The notes under the pieces are model-generated. The model did not search any database and was not told where the DNA came from. It worked only from the letters and a program-made list of their open reading frames with translations. Positions 19,512 to 27,760 of a DNA stretch of 64,000 nt are shown piece after piece. The stretch comes from Bacteroidales bacterium. GTDB taxonomy: Bacteria > Bacteroidota > Bacteroidia > Bacteroidales > P3. The stretch lies in contig JAFTFL010000018.1 in the NCBI GenBank assembly GCA_017449525.1, positions 124,001-188,000 on the forward strand, read 5' to 3'. Made by a program: the position numbers and the translations under genes. Each line of letters starts with the position of its first letter. The stretch's first letter is position 1.

Positions 19512-20343
19512 TAATATCTTCGGGGTGAATGCAGAGTATTGGTATTTGGGAATGATGTACCATTTGCTGCGCATTTGTACCTAAGAATAAACGCGCCAAC
19601 AGCTTGTCCTGTTCGGTATTTATCACAATCAGGTCGGCATACACTTCTTCGGCGTAGGCCAGCACGGTTTGGGAGTAATTCTCATAGTGGTGAAACACTT
19701 CGGTAGCTTCGATGTCATGCTGCTGCAGAAACTCCATTGTCTGACGGACATACTGCTGCAACACTGTTTTTTCTTCTTCGCCTTCGTAGAGCCCCAGCAC
19801 ATGGATGGACGAGCCAAACACCTTTGCCATAAAGGCTGCCGGCTCCACCTTCTGGCGTGAGTTGGCGTTAACCCTTATGGGCACCACAATATTGTCAAGT
19901 GTCTTGTGGAAGTCAAAGCCCTCTCTGACGGTCAACACAGGGCAGGGCGACTCCTGCACGATGCGGACGGCCGTACTTCCCATCCAGTATTTCTCGAATC
20001 CCGAAGCACCGTTGGTGCCTATCACTATCATGGGTGCCGAGTAGCGTTGTGCTATCTCGCCAATGGCCTGTGCCACCTTTCCCACACTGACCTCCCAGTG
20101 CATCCGTCCCGAGGCCATACGAGAGCCAAACTGTTCGCACATGTTGGCCAGGCGTTCCTCGGCTGTCTTCTGCGCCAACTCCATTTGGTCGTTCGAGAGC
20201 AGGTTCTTCTCCTTTCTGACCCACACCAGCCGAATGTCGGTCTGCATTTTGTTGGCTATGTCAACGGCTATTTCAAGAGCTACCACCGACCCTTTCGAGA
20301 AGTCGGTACCCACTACGATAGCGGTGTCTACTGTTTCCTCCAT
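19495..20343 (-). CDS. Two-domain universal stress protein (UspA family)
   Basis: The 282-residue cytoplasmic protein is made of two fused Usp domains. The first (1-145) has AIVVGTDFSKGSVVALEIA and the ATP-binding motif GTNGASGFEKYWMGSTA followed by CPVLTVREG. The second (150-282) has NIVVPIRVNANSRQ and a weaker, probably non-binding loop (LLARLFLGTNAQQMV). Two-domain forms are common in Bacteroidota. Its role is probably in stress or energy-limitation responses, with no specific partner known. It is the first gene of a pair with the HI0933-like flavoprotein (17-bp overlap). Confidence 0.92.
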   Translation of the reverse strand: MEETVDTAIVVGTDFSKGSVVALEIAVDIANKMQTDIRLVWVRKEKNLLSNDQMELAQKTAEERLANMCEQFGSRMASGRMHWEVSVGKVAQAIGEIAQRYSAPMIVIGTNGASGFEKYWMGSTAVRIVQESPCPVLTVREGFDFHKTLDNIVVPIRVNANSRQKVEPAAFMAKVFGSSIHVLGLYEGEEEKTVLQQYVRQTMEFLQQHDIEATEVFHHYENYSQTVLAYAEEVYADLIVINTEQDKLLARLFLGTNAQQMVHHSQIPILCIHPEDINGVAR

Positions 20344-20523
20344 GTCTGTGTCCGTATTTGTTGTTCCTATTGTGTACAGATCCTCAAAGAAATCGACTTA
20401 TATAATGATAGGTGTGCACCTTTGTTGCCATAACGAAACCGTCAGCCGTTTATTGCAACAGGCCGAGCATTCCTCTTGTGCCATGCAGAAAACGGGCAGC
20501 GGTCGTAGGCCAATCCACCGCAG

Positions 20524-21780
20524 TTACAGATAGCGACGGGCGCGGCGCACCGTGAGAGCTACCGCAGCCGACGAGAGTGCTCCCACCAGCACCAACGTAC
20601 CCACAAAGTCGACCACACGCATCCGCACAGGGAAGGCGGAGGTGATAAAGTTGCCGCCCATTTTGATCAGGCCGAACTGCTGTTGCACAAAACAGACCAC
20701 AAAGCCCAGTGCCAGTCCGGCCAGCACACCCACCATGCATATCAGCATACCTTCCAGCAGGAAGACCTGCTGCACATCGCGCGTCGTCATGCCCAGACTC
20801 TTCATCACCACCACGTCGCGCCTCTTGTCGAGGATGAGCAGGGTGAGGGAGGCTACGAGGGTCAGCATGGCTATCAACACGATGAGCGAAAGGATGAGCA
20901 CAATGCCCAAGCGTTCGCTACGATACACCTTATAGTATAGTGGTTGCTGCTGGAAACGGTTGCGCACCTTATAGGCCGAACCGAGCGCAGCGCGCACGGC
21001 GCTCTCGGCCTGCCGAAGCTTGCGAGGGTTAGAGACCGCGAGTGCCAACGATGTAACTTCGGTCGAGTCGTAGTCGAGCAGGCTACGCACGAAGTCTACA
21101 TCTGCCAGCACGTATCTCGAGTCTATGTCCTGTTGTAGAAAGAAGCATCCGGCCGGATAGGCATAGCCAATATGGAACGCTTCGTTGAGCGACATGCTCA
21201 GAGGCACACCGCGTCGAGGTATATGGATAGCGACGGGACTGTTGGTGTAGCTGCCCACCCCCATGTCAAAGTATAGTTGTCCGCCCATCACCACGCACTC
21301 CATAGCGGGTCGCAGCCCACCAGGGCCGTACGTCTCCGGTACATGCAGCACGTAGGCACCCTCGTAGAGCATGGTGTCGATACCCGTGAGGGCAGCATAC
21401 TGCGCATCGACACCGCGCAGCAGGGCGATGCACTCGTTCTGCTTGTGTGTTATCCAGGCATTCTCCTCCACAATGGGAGCCACCGTTTTCACCTGCTCCA
21501 TCTGCCACAAGGCCGCCACTTCGGGCGCATCGGTGCGGAAAGTTTTGCCCTCGGCTGGTTCCACGAGTAGTTCGGGGTCGAACACATTGAAGAGCGACTG
21601 GGTCAGTTCGCCAATGCCGTTGTAGACCGACAGCACCACCACGAGCGAAGCAGTGCCGATGACCAAACCCACCAGCGAAATACGCGAGATGAGGTTGATG
21701 ACACTCTTGCGCTTGCGTGCAAAGAAGTAGCGCTTGGCCAGCAGCAGTGGCACATGTATGGCAGGGCGGTGTCGAGCCAT
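20524..21780 (-). CDS. LolC/LolE-type ABC transporter permease
   Basis: The protein has the FtsX/MacB permease layout: one N-terminal membrane segment (about 38-58, ISLVGLVIGTASLVVVLSVYNG), a large periplasmic domain (60-280), and three C-terminal segments (about 293-320, 340-365, 385-410). RRDVVVMKSLGMTTRDVQQVFLLEG is the typical coupling region. It probably forms a lipoprotein-releasing transporter with a LolD-like ATPase, such as the one at 36.3 kb. Only one permease is seen here, so it may work as a homodimer. It follows rbfA with a 1-bp gap. Confidence 0.88.
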   Translation of the reverse strand: MARHRPAIHVPLLLAKRYFFARKRKSVINLISRISLVGLVIGTASLVVVLSVYNGIGELTQSLFNVFDPELLVEPAEGKTFRTDAPEVAALWQMEQVKTVAPIVEENAWITHKQNECIALLRGVDAQYAALTGIDTMLYEGAYVLHVPETYGPGGLRPAMECVVMGGQLYFDMGVGSYTNSPVAIHIPRRGVPLSMSLNEAFHIGYAYPAGCFFLQQDIDSRYVLADVDFVRSLLDYDSTEVTSLALAVSNPRKLRQAESAVRAALGSAYKVRNRFQQQPLYYKVYRSERLGIVLILSLIVLIAMLTLVASLTLLILDKRRDVVVMKSLGMTTRDVQQVFLLEGMLICMVGVLAGLALGFVVCFVQQQFGLIKMGGNFITSAFPVRMRVVDFVGTLVLVGALSSAAVALTVRRARRYL

Positions 21781-21781
21781 C

Positions 21782-22162
21782 CTACTGGCGCAGCAAGCGG
21801 TTGATGTTCTCCATGTAGTCTAACGAGTCGTCGATATAGAAGTCCAGCGTGGGCACTATGCGCAGCTGTTTCCCTACACGCAGTCCCAGCCGACGGCGCA
21901 CGTCGCCACTCTGCTCGCGTATGAGTCGCATCACGCCGTCGGACGTAGCCGCCTCGGCCGAGGCGGTGCCGTCGGCATTAGGCAGCTGCCCAATGGGATA
22001 GATGCTTGCATGGATGCGAGCTATGGAGAGGTCAGGACTGATGTGGACATGCGTTACGCTGACGAGCGATTGTCCCAGTCGGGGCTTCATTTCGCGCAGG
22101 AAGATGTCGCCCAATTCCTGCTGGAGCAGGCGTTCTATTTTCTGTTGTCGTGTGGTTTGCAT
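21782..22162 (-). CDS. rbfA: Ribosome-binding factor A
   Basis: RbfA is a single KH-like domain protein that binds the 30S subunit and helps late 16S rRNA maturation. At 126 residues it has the usual length. Family features are RQQKIERLLQQELGDIF, LVSVTHVHISPDLSIARIHASIYP and the C-terminal RIVPTLDFYIDDSLDYMENINRLL. It lies between mtnA (33-bp gap) and the LolE-like permease (1-bp gap), apparently in one transcript. Confidence 0.95.
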   Translation of the reverse strand: MQTTRQQKIERLLQQELGDIFLREMKPRLGQSLVSVTHVHISPDLSIARIHASIYPIGQLPNADGTASAEAATSDGVMRLIREQSGDVRRRLGLRVGKQLRIVPTLDFYIDDSLDYMENINRLLRQ

Positions 22163-22195
22163 TGTGTGTAAAGGTAGTTGTTTGGTGTGGTATGA

Positions 22196-23251
22196 TTAGT
22201 GTATGGGCAGCGGAGTGTGGAGCAGGCCACGGTCGGTGATGTAGCCCGTGATGAGTTCGGCGGGCGTTACGTCGAAGGCCGGATTGTACACCCCGATGCC
22301 GTCGGGAGCCATCGGTCTGTGGTAGTGCAGCCGGATAACCTCGTCGGCAGCACGTTGTTCGATGGGGATGTCTTTCCCTGTCGGGCATGCAGGGTCGAAG
22401 GTCGACCACGGTCCGCAAACATAGAATGGGATGCCGTAGTGATGGGCGCTGATGGCCACGGAGAGTGTGCCAATCTTGTTGGCCACGTCGCCGTTGGCCG
22501 CCACGCGGTCGCACCCCACCAGTACCAGTCCGATGCGACCTTGCTGCATGAGTGAGGCTGCCATGCCGTCGCACAGCAGCGTAACATCTACGCCTGCGCG
22601 GTGCAACTCGTAGGCCGTCAGCCGTGCGCCCTGCAGTTGCGGGCGAGTTTCGTCGGCGTAGACGCGGAACCGACGCCCTGCGTCCCAAGCGGTGTAGATT
22701 GGAGCCAATGCCGTGCCAAGCCACGACGTGGCCAAGTGTCCTGCATTGCAATGGGTCAGCACCCCCAGTCCATCGGTTATCAGCGTGCTGCCCACCTGTC
22801 CTATAGCGGTGCAGGCATCGGCCTCATAGCGTGCTATTTGTTCAGCCTCTTCGCGCAGCCTTTGCAACCGCTCGGCGGTCGAAAGGCCAGCCGATTGTTG
22901 CCCCACATGCGCCATGCGCTGCACCGCCCAACGAAGGTTGACAGCGGTGGGACGTGCCGTGCCCACGACTTGGCAGGCATGGGCAAAGAGGGGGTCAAAC
23001 AGCGCCGTGGTGAGGTCGGCATTGCGCATAGCGACATACAGCCCGTAGGCCGCCGCCACCCCGATAGCCGGTGCACCACGCACCACCATGCCCCGTATGG
23101 CTTCAGCCACCTCGTCGGCCGTGCGCACTTCCACCCACTGCTCGGCATGGGGCAGCATGCGCTGGTCGAGCAGACGCAGCACGCGTCCGTCCGCAGCGAG
23201 CGAGCACACCTGCAGCGAGCGCAATGCGCCAAGAGTTGTGTGGTCGGACAT
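22196..23251 (-). CDS. mtnA: S-methyl-5-thioribose-1-phosphate isomerase
   Basis: MtnA converts methylthioribose-1-phosphate to methylthioribulose-1-phosphate in methionine salvage. The 351 residues show the eIF2B-like fold with RGAPAIGVAAAYG, the catalytic Cys in LTHCNAGHLATSWLGTA, and the catalytic Asp in VGCDRVAANGDVANKIGT. No other mtn gene is nearby, so the rest of the pathway must be elsewhere or incomplete. It starts 8 bp after the outer-membrane protein gene and leads into rbfA, so all are probably one operon. Confidence 0.95.
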   Translation of the reverse strand: MSDHTTLGALRSLQVCSLAADGRVLRLLDQRMLPHAEQWVEVRTADEVAEAIRGMVVRGAPAIGVAAAYGLYVAMRNADLTTALFDPLFAHACQVVGTARPTAVNLRWAVQRMAHVGQQSAGLSTAERLQRLREEAEQIARYEADACTAIGQVGSTLITDGLGVLTHCNAGHLATSWLGTALAPIYTAWDAGRRFRVYADETRPQLQGARLTAYELHRAGVDVTLLCDGMAASLMQQGRIGLVLVGCDRVAANGDVANKIGTLSVAISAHHYGIPFYVCGPWSTFDPACPTGKDIPIEQRAADEVIRLHYHRPMAPDGIGVYNPAFDVTPAELITGYITDRGLLHTPLPIH

Positions 23252-23259
23252 GGACAGCG

Positions 23260-23850
23260 TCAGAAGCGCACTCCTAAACGAGCGGTAAAGAAAGAGGCCA
23301 TCTGGGTGTAGGCAAAGCCCACTTCAAAATAGAGACTGCGGTAGTTGCGCTCCATGTTGACATAACGGTAGTCGTAGTACCAGTTTAGGCCAAGACCTAT
23401 CTCGCCGAGCGCGCTGAGGGTGGCATTGCGTACGTTTTCCACCTCAGGCATGAAGGTTGCGCCCAATTTGGCGTAGGCCATCGGAGACCAAGCCCTGTCG
23501 AGTGGGCGGTAATCCGCATCGACAAAAGCGGCCAAAGTGTGCCACCCATTGCTCAGGTTCTCCTTCATGGCATGTGACGGCACAGCGTAGCCGTAGCCAA
23601 GTCCTACGCCGACGAAGAAATCCTGGTTGAGGCAGACACCGTTCATCACACTCACCATGGGAATATGGCGTTGGTCGGGAATGGTAAACTCGGAGGTTTT
23701 GTCCTCGCCCACGTTTGAGTTGAACACCATGTAGCCCAGGTCGGCCTTAAACATGTACTCCGCCTTCGGGCGGTCTTGCGAAAATTGCGCCCTCATCAGC
23801 CCTGGCGTGCAGGCCAAGACTAACAACAGTATCAGTCCTAATCTTTTCAT
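23260..23850 (-). CDS. Outer-membrane beta-barrel-like protein of unknown function
   Basis: The 196-residue protein has a signal peptide (KRLGLILLLVLACTPGLMRA before QFSQ) and a body of alternating strands with many aromatic residues, ending GFAYTQMASFFTARLGVRF. A terminal aromatic is typical of outer-membrane barrels, and an 8-strand barrel would fit the length. The start MKRLG was chosen because the frame upstream runs into the repeat array and has no signal sequence. I do not recognise a named family. It begins an apparent operon with mtnA, rbfA and the LolE-like permease. Confidence 0.8.
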   Translation of the reverse strand: MKRLGLILLLVLACTPGLMRAQFSQDRPKAEYMFKADLGYMVFNSNVGEDKTSEFTIPDQRHIPMVSVMNGVCLNQDFFVGVGLGYGYAVPSHAMKENLSNGWHTLAAFVDADYRPLDRAWSPMAYAKLGATFMPEVENVRNATLSALGEIGLGLNWYYDYRYVNMERNYRSLYFEVGFAYTQMASFFTARLGVRF

Positions 23851-23906
23851 ACTTCCGATATTAAAACTCGTCGCACGCGCGCCCTTGCCCGCACGACAGC
23901 AGGGTG

Positions 23907-23914
23907 CAAATATA
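23907..23914 (-). promoter_or_regulatory. -7 promoter box for the outer-membrane protein/mtnA operon
   Basis: TATATTTG on the minus strand matches TANNTTTG and lies about 57 bp before the start at 23850, between the gene and repeat array A. Confidence 0.65.
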
Positions 23915-23975
23915 CGCAATTCTTTCGAGTTGGCCCCACACCACTGCAAACAGCCCTGCACCACAGGTGGAGACG

Positions 23976-24122
23976 GTGGCGCACGGCATCCGTCCTCATG
24001 CCGTACAGCACCAGCCTTCCTGCCGTTGGCCGTGCACCCCGCAACCGTACGGCACGAGAGCTGCACAACAAGCTTATTAACATTGAAATACAACGGAACA
24101 GGGGCGGATGCTGTGCGGCATC
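23976..24122 (-). repeat. 22-bp periodic palindromic repeat array A
   Basis: Units related to ATGCCGTACGGCAYC (plus-strand form) start at 23976, 23998, 24020, 24042 and 24108. The spacing is 22, 22, 22 and 66 bp (three periods). On the minus strand the best copy reads GGTGCTGTACGGCAT then GAGGACG. The unit at 24020 is degenerate, and the unit at 24108 is the centre of a 48-bp palindrome. The array lies in the divergent gap between the outer-membrane protein gene and the lptG-like gene. Confidence 0.85.
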
Positions 24123-24138
24123 CGCCCCTGTTCCGTTG
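24091..24138. repeat. 48-bp near-perfect palindrome centred on a repeat unit
   Basis: The arms 24091-24111 and 24118-24138 are perfectly complementary over 21 bp (outer part CAACGGAACAGGGGCGG), separated by 6 nt. The centre coincides with the repeat unit at 24108. There is no T run on either side, so it is not an ordinary terminator. Confidence 0.88.
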
Positions 24139-24420
24139 GGCACTCCCCCTCTGCCCTTCCCAAGCACGGGCGGCAGACGAGGCATCGGGAGGCAATCCCC
24201 CTGGCAGCTCAAAGGCTGCACCGACTCATTTTCAACGATGCAAAGGTACGCATTCTCCCACAATCGAGCAAGAGAGAAATGCGCAGTGGCGACAGAGAAA
24301 ACCGCGCCACGCCCCTGCAGACAATGCCTGCGGCAGCACGGCACTGCACCGCCCGTCCGCACCACAGCCCACAATAAAAAGAACGCGCACACGTTTCTCT
24401 CCCCGTTTTAGACCGTGCAC
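24139..24420. other. Spacer upstream of the lptG-like gene
   Basis: Apart from an isolated minus-strand promoter-like box at 24241-24248 I see no gene here. No clear TANNTTTG box for the plus-strand operon was found. Confidence 0.5.
24241..24248 (-). promoter_or_regulatory. Isolated promoter-like box reading into repeat array A
   Basis: TACCTTTG, within GCGTACCTTTGCATCG on the minus strand, is a strong match to the -7 consensus. It lies about 330 bp upstream of the promoter nearest the outer-membrane protein gene, and a transcript from it would cross the 48-bp palindrome and array A. Confidence 0.55.
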
Positions 24421-25512
24421 ATGCACTACAAGCTGCTTGATGCCTACATACTGAGGAAATACCTCACCACTTTTTTGTTGGCCATATCGCTGATCATCAT
24501 CATCGTAATTACCTTTGATGTGTCGGAGAATATGGACGACTTCTTGCACAACCATGCCCCACTGCGCAAGATAGTATTCCAATATTATTTGAACTTCATC
24601 CCGTCGTTCGTCAACCTCTACAGTCCACTGTTTATCTTCATTGCTGTTATATTCTTCACCTCGAAGATGGCCAGCAACACGGAGATTATTGCAATACTGG
24701 GCAGCGGCATCACTTATCGGCGCATGCTGCGCCCCTACATGCACGGAGCCGTCATCGTGGCGCTGCTCACGCTGGTGCTTGGCAATTTCGTCATTCCCCT
24801 GACCAGCCGAACCCAAATGGAATTTGAACGCGACTACATACACACGTTCCGTATGAGGCGCAACTACTACAGCGACCTCTATTTTCAAGCAGATGCCCAC
24901 ACCCAGGTGAGTGCAGAAAGTTTCGACGTAAAGAACCGCACCGCAGGCCGACTGCGTTGCGACACCTATGACGATGCCCATGCGTTGACGCGCCGCATCA
25001 CCGCCGACCGCGCCGTGTACGACACGGCCACCGGCCTTTGGACTGCAACCGACTGCACCATACGCACAATAGAAAACCACCACGAAACCTTCGCCCACCA
25101 CAACTCCACCGAACTGCAACTGCCCGTAGAGCCAATTGATTTCAACGCCGGAGCCAAGCTCATCGTAACCATGACATCACCCCAGCTATATAGGCACATC
25201 AAGCACGAACAGATGCGTGGCTCGGCGAGTGTAACCACAGCCAAAATAGATTTGTACCAAAGGCTGCTCAACCCGGTGTGTATAGTCATCATGACTTTGA
25301 TAGGTGTCGCAGTGTCTTCGCGCAAAAGCCGAGGGGGCATCGGCCTGCACCTGGCCATTGGCATCAGCATTGCCTTTGCCTACATCGTCTTCATGCGTAT
25401 TGGCAACGTGTTTGCCATCAACGGCAATCTCGCTCCGTTCCTGTCCGTGCTGCTTCCACAACTACTGTTTGGACTGGCCGGCTGGTGGCTCATCAAGCTT
25501 GCACCGAAGTAA
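24421..25512 (+). CDS. LptF/LptG family permease (LPS export)
   Basis: YjgP/YjgQ-family proteins form the inner-membrane part of the LptBFG transporter that extracts lipopolysaccharide. The 363 residues show the expected layout: three N-terminal membrane segments (about 14-36, 57-79, 100-122), a periplasmic jelly-roll domain (about 130-265), and three C-terminal segments (from about 280, LLNPVCIVIMTLIGVAVSS). RKYLTTFLLA near the N-terminus is typical. An in-frame GTG lies two codons upstream of the chosen ATG. It is the first gene of a tight operon with sufE, the DUF59 gene and the OppC-like gene. Confidence 0.92.
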   Translation: MHYKLLDAYILRKYLTTFLLAISLIIIIVITFDVSENMDDFLHNHAPLRKIVFQYYLNFIPSFVNLYSPLFIFIAVIFFTSKMASNTEIIAILGSGITYRRMLRPYMHGAVIVALLTLVLGNFVIPLTSRTQMEFERDYIHTFRMRRNYYSDLYFQADAHTQVSAESFDVKNRTAGRLRCDTYDDAHALTRRITADRAVYDTATGLWTATDCTIRTIENHHETFAHHNSTELQLPVEPIDFNAGAKLIVTMTSPQLYRHIKHEQMRGSASVTTAKIDLYQRLLNPVCIVIMTLIGVAVSSRKSRGGIGLHLAIGISIAFAYIVFMRIGNVFAINGNLAPFLSVLLPQLLFGLAGWWLIKLAPK

Positions 25513-25540
25513 ACCGAAATCCACAATCATACATCATCAC

Positions 25541-25966
25541 ATGCCCATGACAATAGCAGAAATCACCACGCAGATAGAGGCCGAGTTCGCCAACTTTGAG
25601 GACTGGATGGACCGCTACAGCTACATCATCGACCTCGGCAAAGAGTGCCCCCCCATAGCCGAGAGCGACAAGACAGAGAACAACCTTATCAAGGGATGCC
25701 AATCGCGCGTGTGGCTCAGCTGCCACAACGAAGAGGGGCGGTTGCGCTTCCGCGCCGACAGCGACGCCGTCATCACCAAGGGCATCATATCGCTCCTTAT
25801 ACGTGCCCTCGACGGCCAAACGCCACAGGACATACTGGACGCTGACCTCTCCTTCTTGGACCGCATTGGACTGAAGGAGCACCTCTCGCCCACCCGCTCC
25901 AACGGCCTAACGGCCATGCTGAAGCAGATGAAGATGTACGCCCTCGCATTCAGCTTGAAGAAATAA
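25541..25966 (+). CDS. sufE: SufE-like sulfur acceptor for Fe-S cluster assembly
   Basis: SufE takes sulfur from the cysteine desulfurase SufS as a Cys persulfide. The 141-residue protein matches: FEDWMDRYSYIIDLGKECPP, then KGCQSRVWLSCHN with the active Cys in GCQS, and the C-terminal GLKEHLSPTRSNGLTAML. A second in-frame ATG lies two codons downstream. It is followed after 17 bp by a DUF59/SufT-like gene, consistent with an Fe-S role for both, although sufBCDS are not in the window. Confidence 0.95.
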   Translation: MPMTIAEITTQIEAEFANFEDWMDRYSYIIDLGKECPPIAESDKTENNLIKGCQSRVWLSCHNEEGRLRFRADSDAVITKGIISLLIRALDGQTPQDILDADLSFLDRIGLKEHLSPTRSNGLTAMLKQMKMYALAFSLKK

Positions 25967-25983
25967 CCACCCCCCGTAGCACC

Positions 25984-26313
25984 ATGGAAGAGACACTCAA
26001 ACACACCCCCGAGACACTGCGCGATGCCGTGATAGGCGTGCTGCGCACCATCTACGACCCTGAAATACCGGTCAACATCTACGAGCTTGGACTTGTATAC
26101 GACATAGACATCGACACCGAGCTCAACGTCCGCATCACCATGACCATGACCGCACCAGATTGTCCCGAGGCAGAGTACATGCTGCGCGACGTACGCGAAA
26201 TGGTGGGATACATATCTGGTGTGAAAAGCGTGGCGGTGGAGCTCACCTTCGACCCACCTTGGACACCAGATAAGCTCAGCGAGGCCACAAAGCTCGACCT
26301 CGGAATGCTCTGA
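25984..26313 (+). CDS. DUF59/MIP18 family protein (SufT-like Fe-S maturation factor)
   Basis: The 109-residue cytoplasmic protein covers one DUF59 domain: VLRTIYDPEIPVNIYELGLVYDI, then TMTAPDCPEAEYM, where the Cys of the T-x-P-x-C-P motif may bind metal or a cluster. Members near suf genes act as accessory factors in Fe-S maturation. Its place directly after sufE (17 bp) supports that role. The exact partner is unknown. Confidence 0.93.
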   Translation: MEETLKHTPETLRDAVIGVLRTIYDPEIPVNIYELGLVYDIDIDTELNVRITMTMTAPDCPEAEYMLRDVREMVGYISGVKSVAVELTFDPPWTPDKLSEATKLDLGML

Positions 26314-26323
26314 AACGTAGCGC

Positions 26324-27460
26324 ATGACCCTCATCGAACTGCTCATGCCCCGCAGGCGACGGTTGGTCAAGCAGACCGCCGACAACCCGAACGATTCGCC
26401 GCAGCGCATCGCGTGGCGCAGGTTTCGGCGCAACCCGCTTGCAGTGGCTGGCCTTGCCATCATTGGACTATCCCTCCTTGTGGCCATACCAGGTTACCTC
26501 ATCACCCCCGACCACACCCCTCACTGCAACCAGCAGTATCTGGAGCTCACCACTTTGCCACCAGGCAGCAAAGCCAACTTCCTCATCACCGACGAGCAAC
26601 CACGGCAGCACACCTCGCTGCTCAAACGGATGGCTGTGGGAGAACCACTGCCCTACACAGCCACCCCTATCTATTCCCACACACTCACCGACAGCGCATT
26701 GTACGCCGAGACATACACAGGTGGCCAGCCCAACGACGGCGATCTCATCGAAGTGCCACTTACAGCTCAGCCCCGTGTGGAACAACGCACCTTCCTGCTC
26801 GGCACCGACAGTTACGGCCACGACCTGCTGAGCCAACTGATGATAGGCAGCCGCGTCAGCCTCTCAGTGGGCTTCATCGCCATAGCCATAGCACTACTCA
26901 TCGGCATCACACTGGGTGCACTGGCCGCCTACTACGGCGGATGGGTCGATGCCCTAATAACTTGGCTCATCAACGTAGTGTGGTCCATACCCACCATCTT
27001 GCTTGTAATAGCCATTACCTTTGCGCTTGGCAAAGGATTCTGGCAGGTCTTCATAGCGGTGGGGTTGACCATGTGGGTTGACATTGCACGCATCGTGCGT
27101 GGGCAGGTGCTCTCTATAAAGGAAAAAGACTACGTTGAAGCCGCACGTGCCCTGGGATATAGCACCCCACGCATCATATTCCGGCACATTTTACCGGGCT
27201 GCCTCGGCCCCGTCATCGTAGTAACCGCCTCCAACTTCGCCTCAGCCATCCTACTCGAAGCCGGCCTCAGCTTTCTCGGCATCGGTGTGCAGCCGCCCAT
27301 GGTCTCTTGGGGAAGCATGGTCAAAGAAAACTACAACCACATTTTGCTCGGTAACGCCTACTTGGCCCTCCTGCCCGGCCTGGCAATCATGCTGATAGTC
27401 CTTGCCTTCATGATGCTGGGCAACGGACTGCAAGAATCATTAGAAACTAAGAAACAATAG
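26324..27460 (+). CDS. ABC transporter permease, DppC/OppC type
   Basis: The 378-residue permease has an N-terminal OppC_N segment (WRRFRRNPLAVAGLAIIGLSL), a periplasmic insert of about 110 residues, then LLGTDSYGHDLLSQLMIGSRVSL and five membrane segments with the EAA-like loop EAARALGYSTPRIIFRHILPG. In this family it pairs with a DppB-like permease to import peptides or similar substrates, but no DppB, ATPase or binding protein is adjacent. The start lies 10 bp after the DUF59 gene, so it ends this operon. Confidence 0.92.
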   Translation: MTLIELLMPRRRRLVKQTADNPNDSPQRIAWRRFRRNPLAVAGLAIIGLSLLVAIPGYLITPDHTPHCNQQYLELTTLPPGSKANFLITDEQPRQHTSLLKRMAVGEPLPYTATPIYSHTLTDSALYAETYTGGQPNDGDLIEVPLTAQPRVEQRTFLLGTDSYGHDLLSQLMIGSRVSLSVGFIAIAIALLIGITLGALAAYYGGWVDALITWLINVVWSIPTILLVIAITFALGKGFWQVFIAVGLTMWVDIARIVRGQVLSIKEKDYVEAARALGYSTPRIIFRHILPGCLGPVIVVTASNFASAILLEAGLSFLGIGVQPPMVSWGSMVKENYNHILLGNAYLALLPGLAIMLIVLAFMMLGNGLQESLETKKQ

Positions 27461-27760
27461 CCTACGAAAGTCCACCTTCGTTGTGAAGTGCGAAATAATG
27501 TAAAAATGGGAACAGCCGTACGGCACTTCTGCAAAAAAAAGCGTACTTTTGCACATCTTTTTAGAAACAAGACAACAAGGAGTGAACCGACAGCGAACAC
27601 CAAAGCCGAACACACCGAACAATCGCACCAATTACATTGCACCATTACACCTATAATATATAAGGCCAACCTAAACGATACACAAGGGCGACTCAACCCA
27701 TACACGTAAACCTCAAAACTAATTCACAACAGTAATAACCTTTTTAAATCACAACAAAAC
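27461..27760 (+). promoter_or_regulatory. Long leader region with a single repeat unit and a promoter box
   Basis: A solitary copy of the palindromic unit (CAGCCGTACGGCACT, 27513-27527) is followed by a -7 box TACTTTTG at 27544-27551. This would give a leader of about 200 nt before the lipoprotein start. A nearer promoter was not found, and no known riboswitch fold was recognised. Confidence 0.5.

Noticed and set aside
23847..24392. Protein-coding frames running through the repeat arrays (peptides such as MPYGMRTDAVRH)
   Set aside because: The frames arise because the 22-bp units contain ATGCCGTAC. They have no conserved domain, no ribosome-binding site and change frame at every unit since 22 is not a multiple of three.
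24232..25119. 295-residue minus-strand frame opposite the lptG-like gene
   Set aside because: It is a shadow of the LptG coding frame and extends into non-coding DNA.
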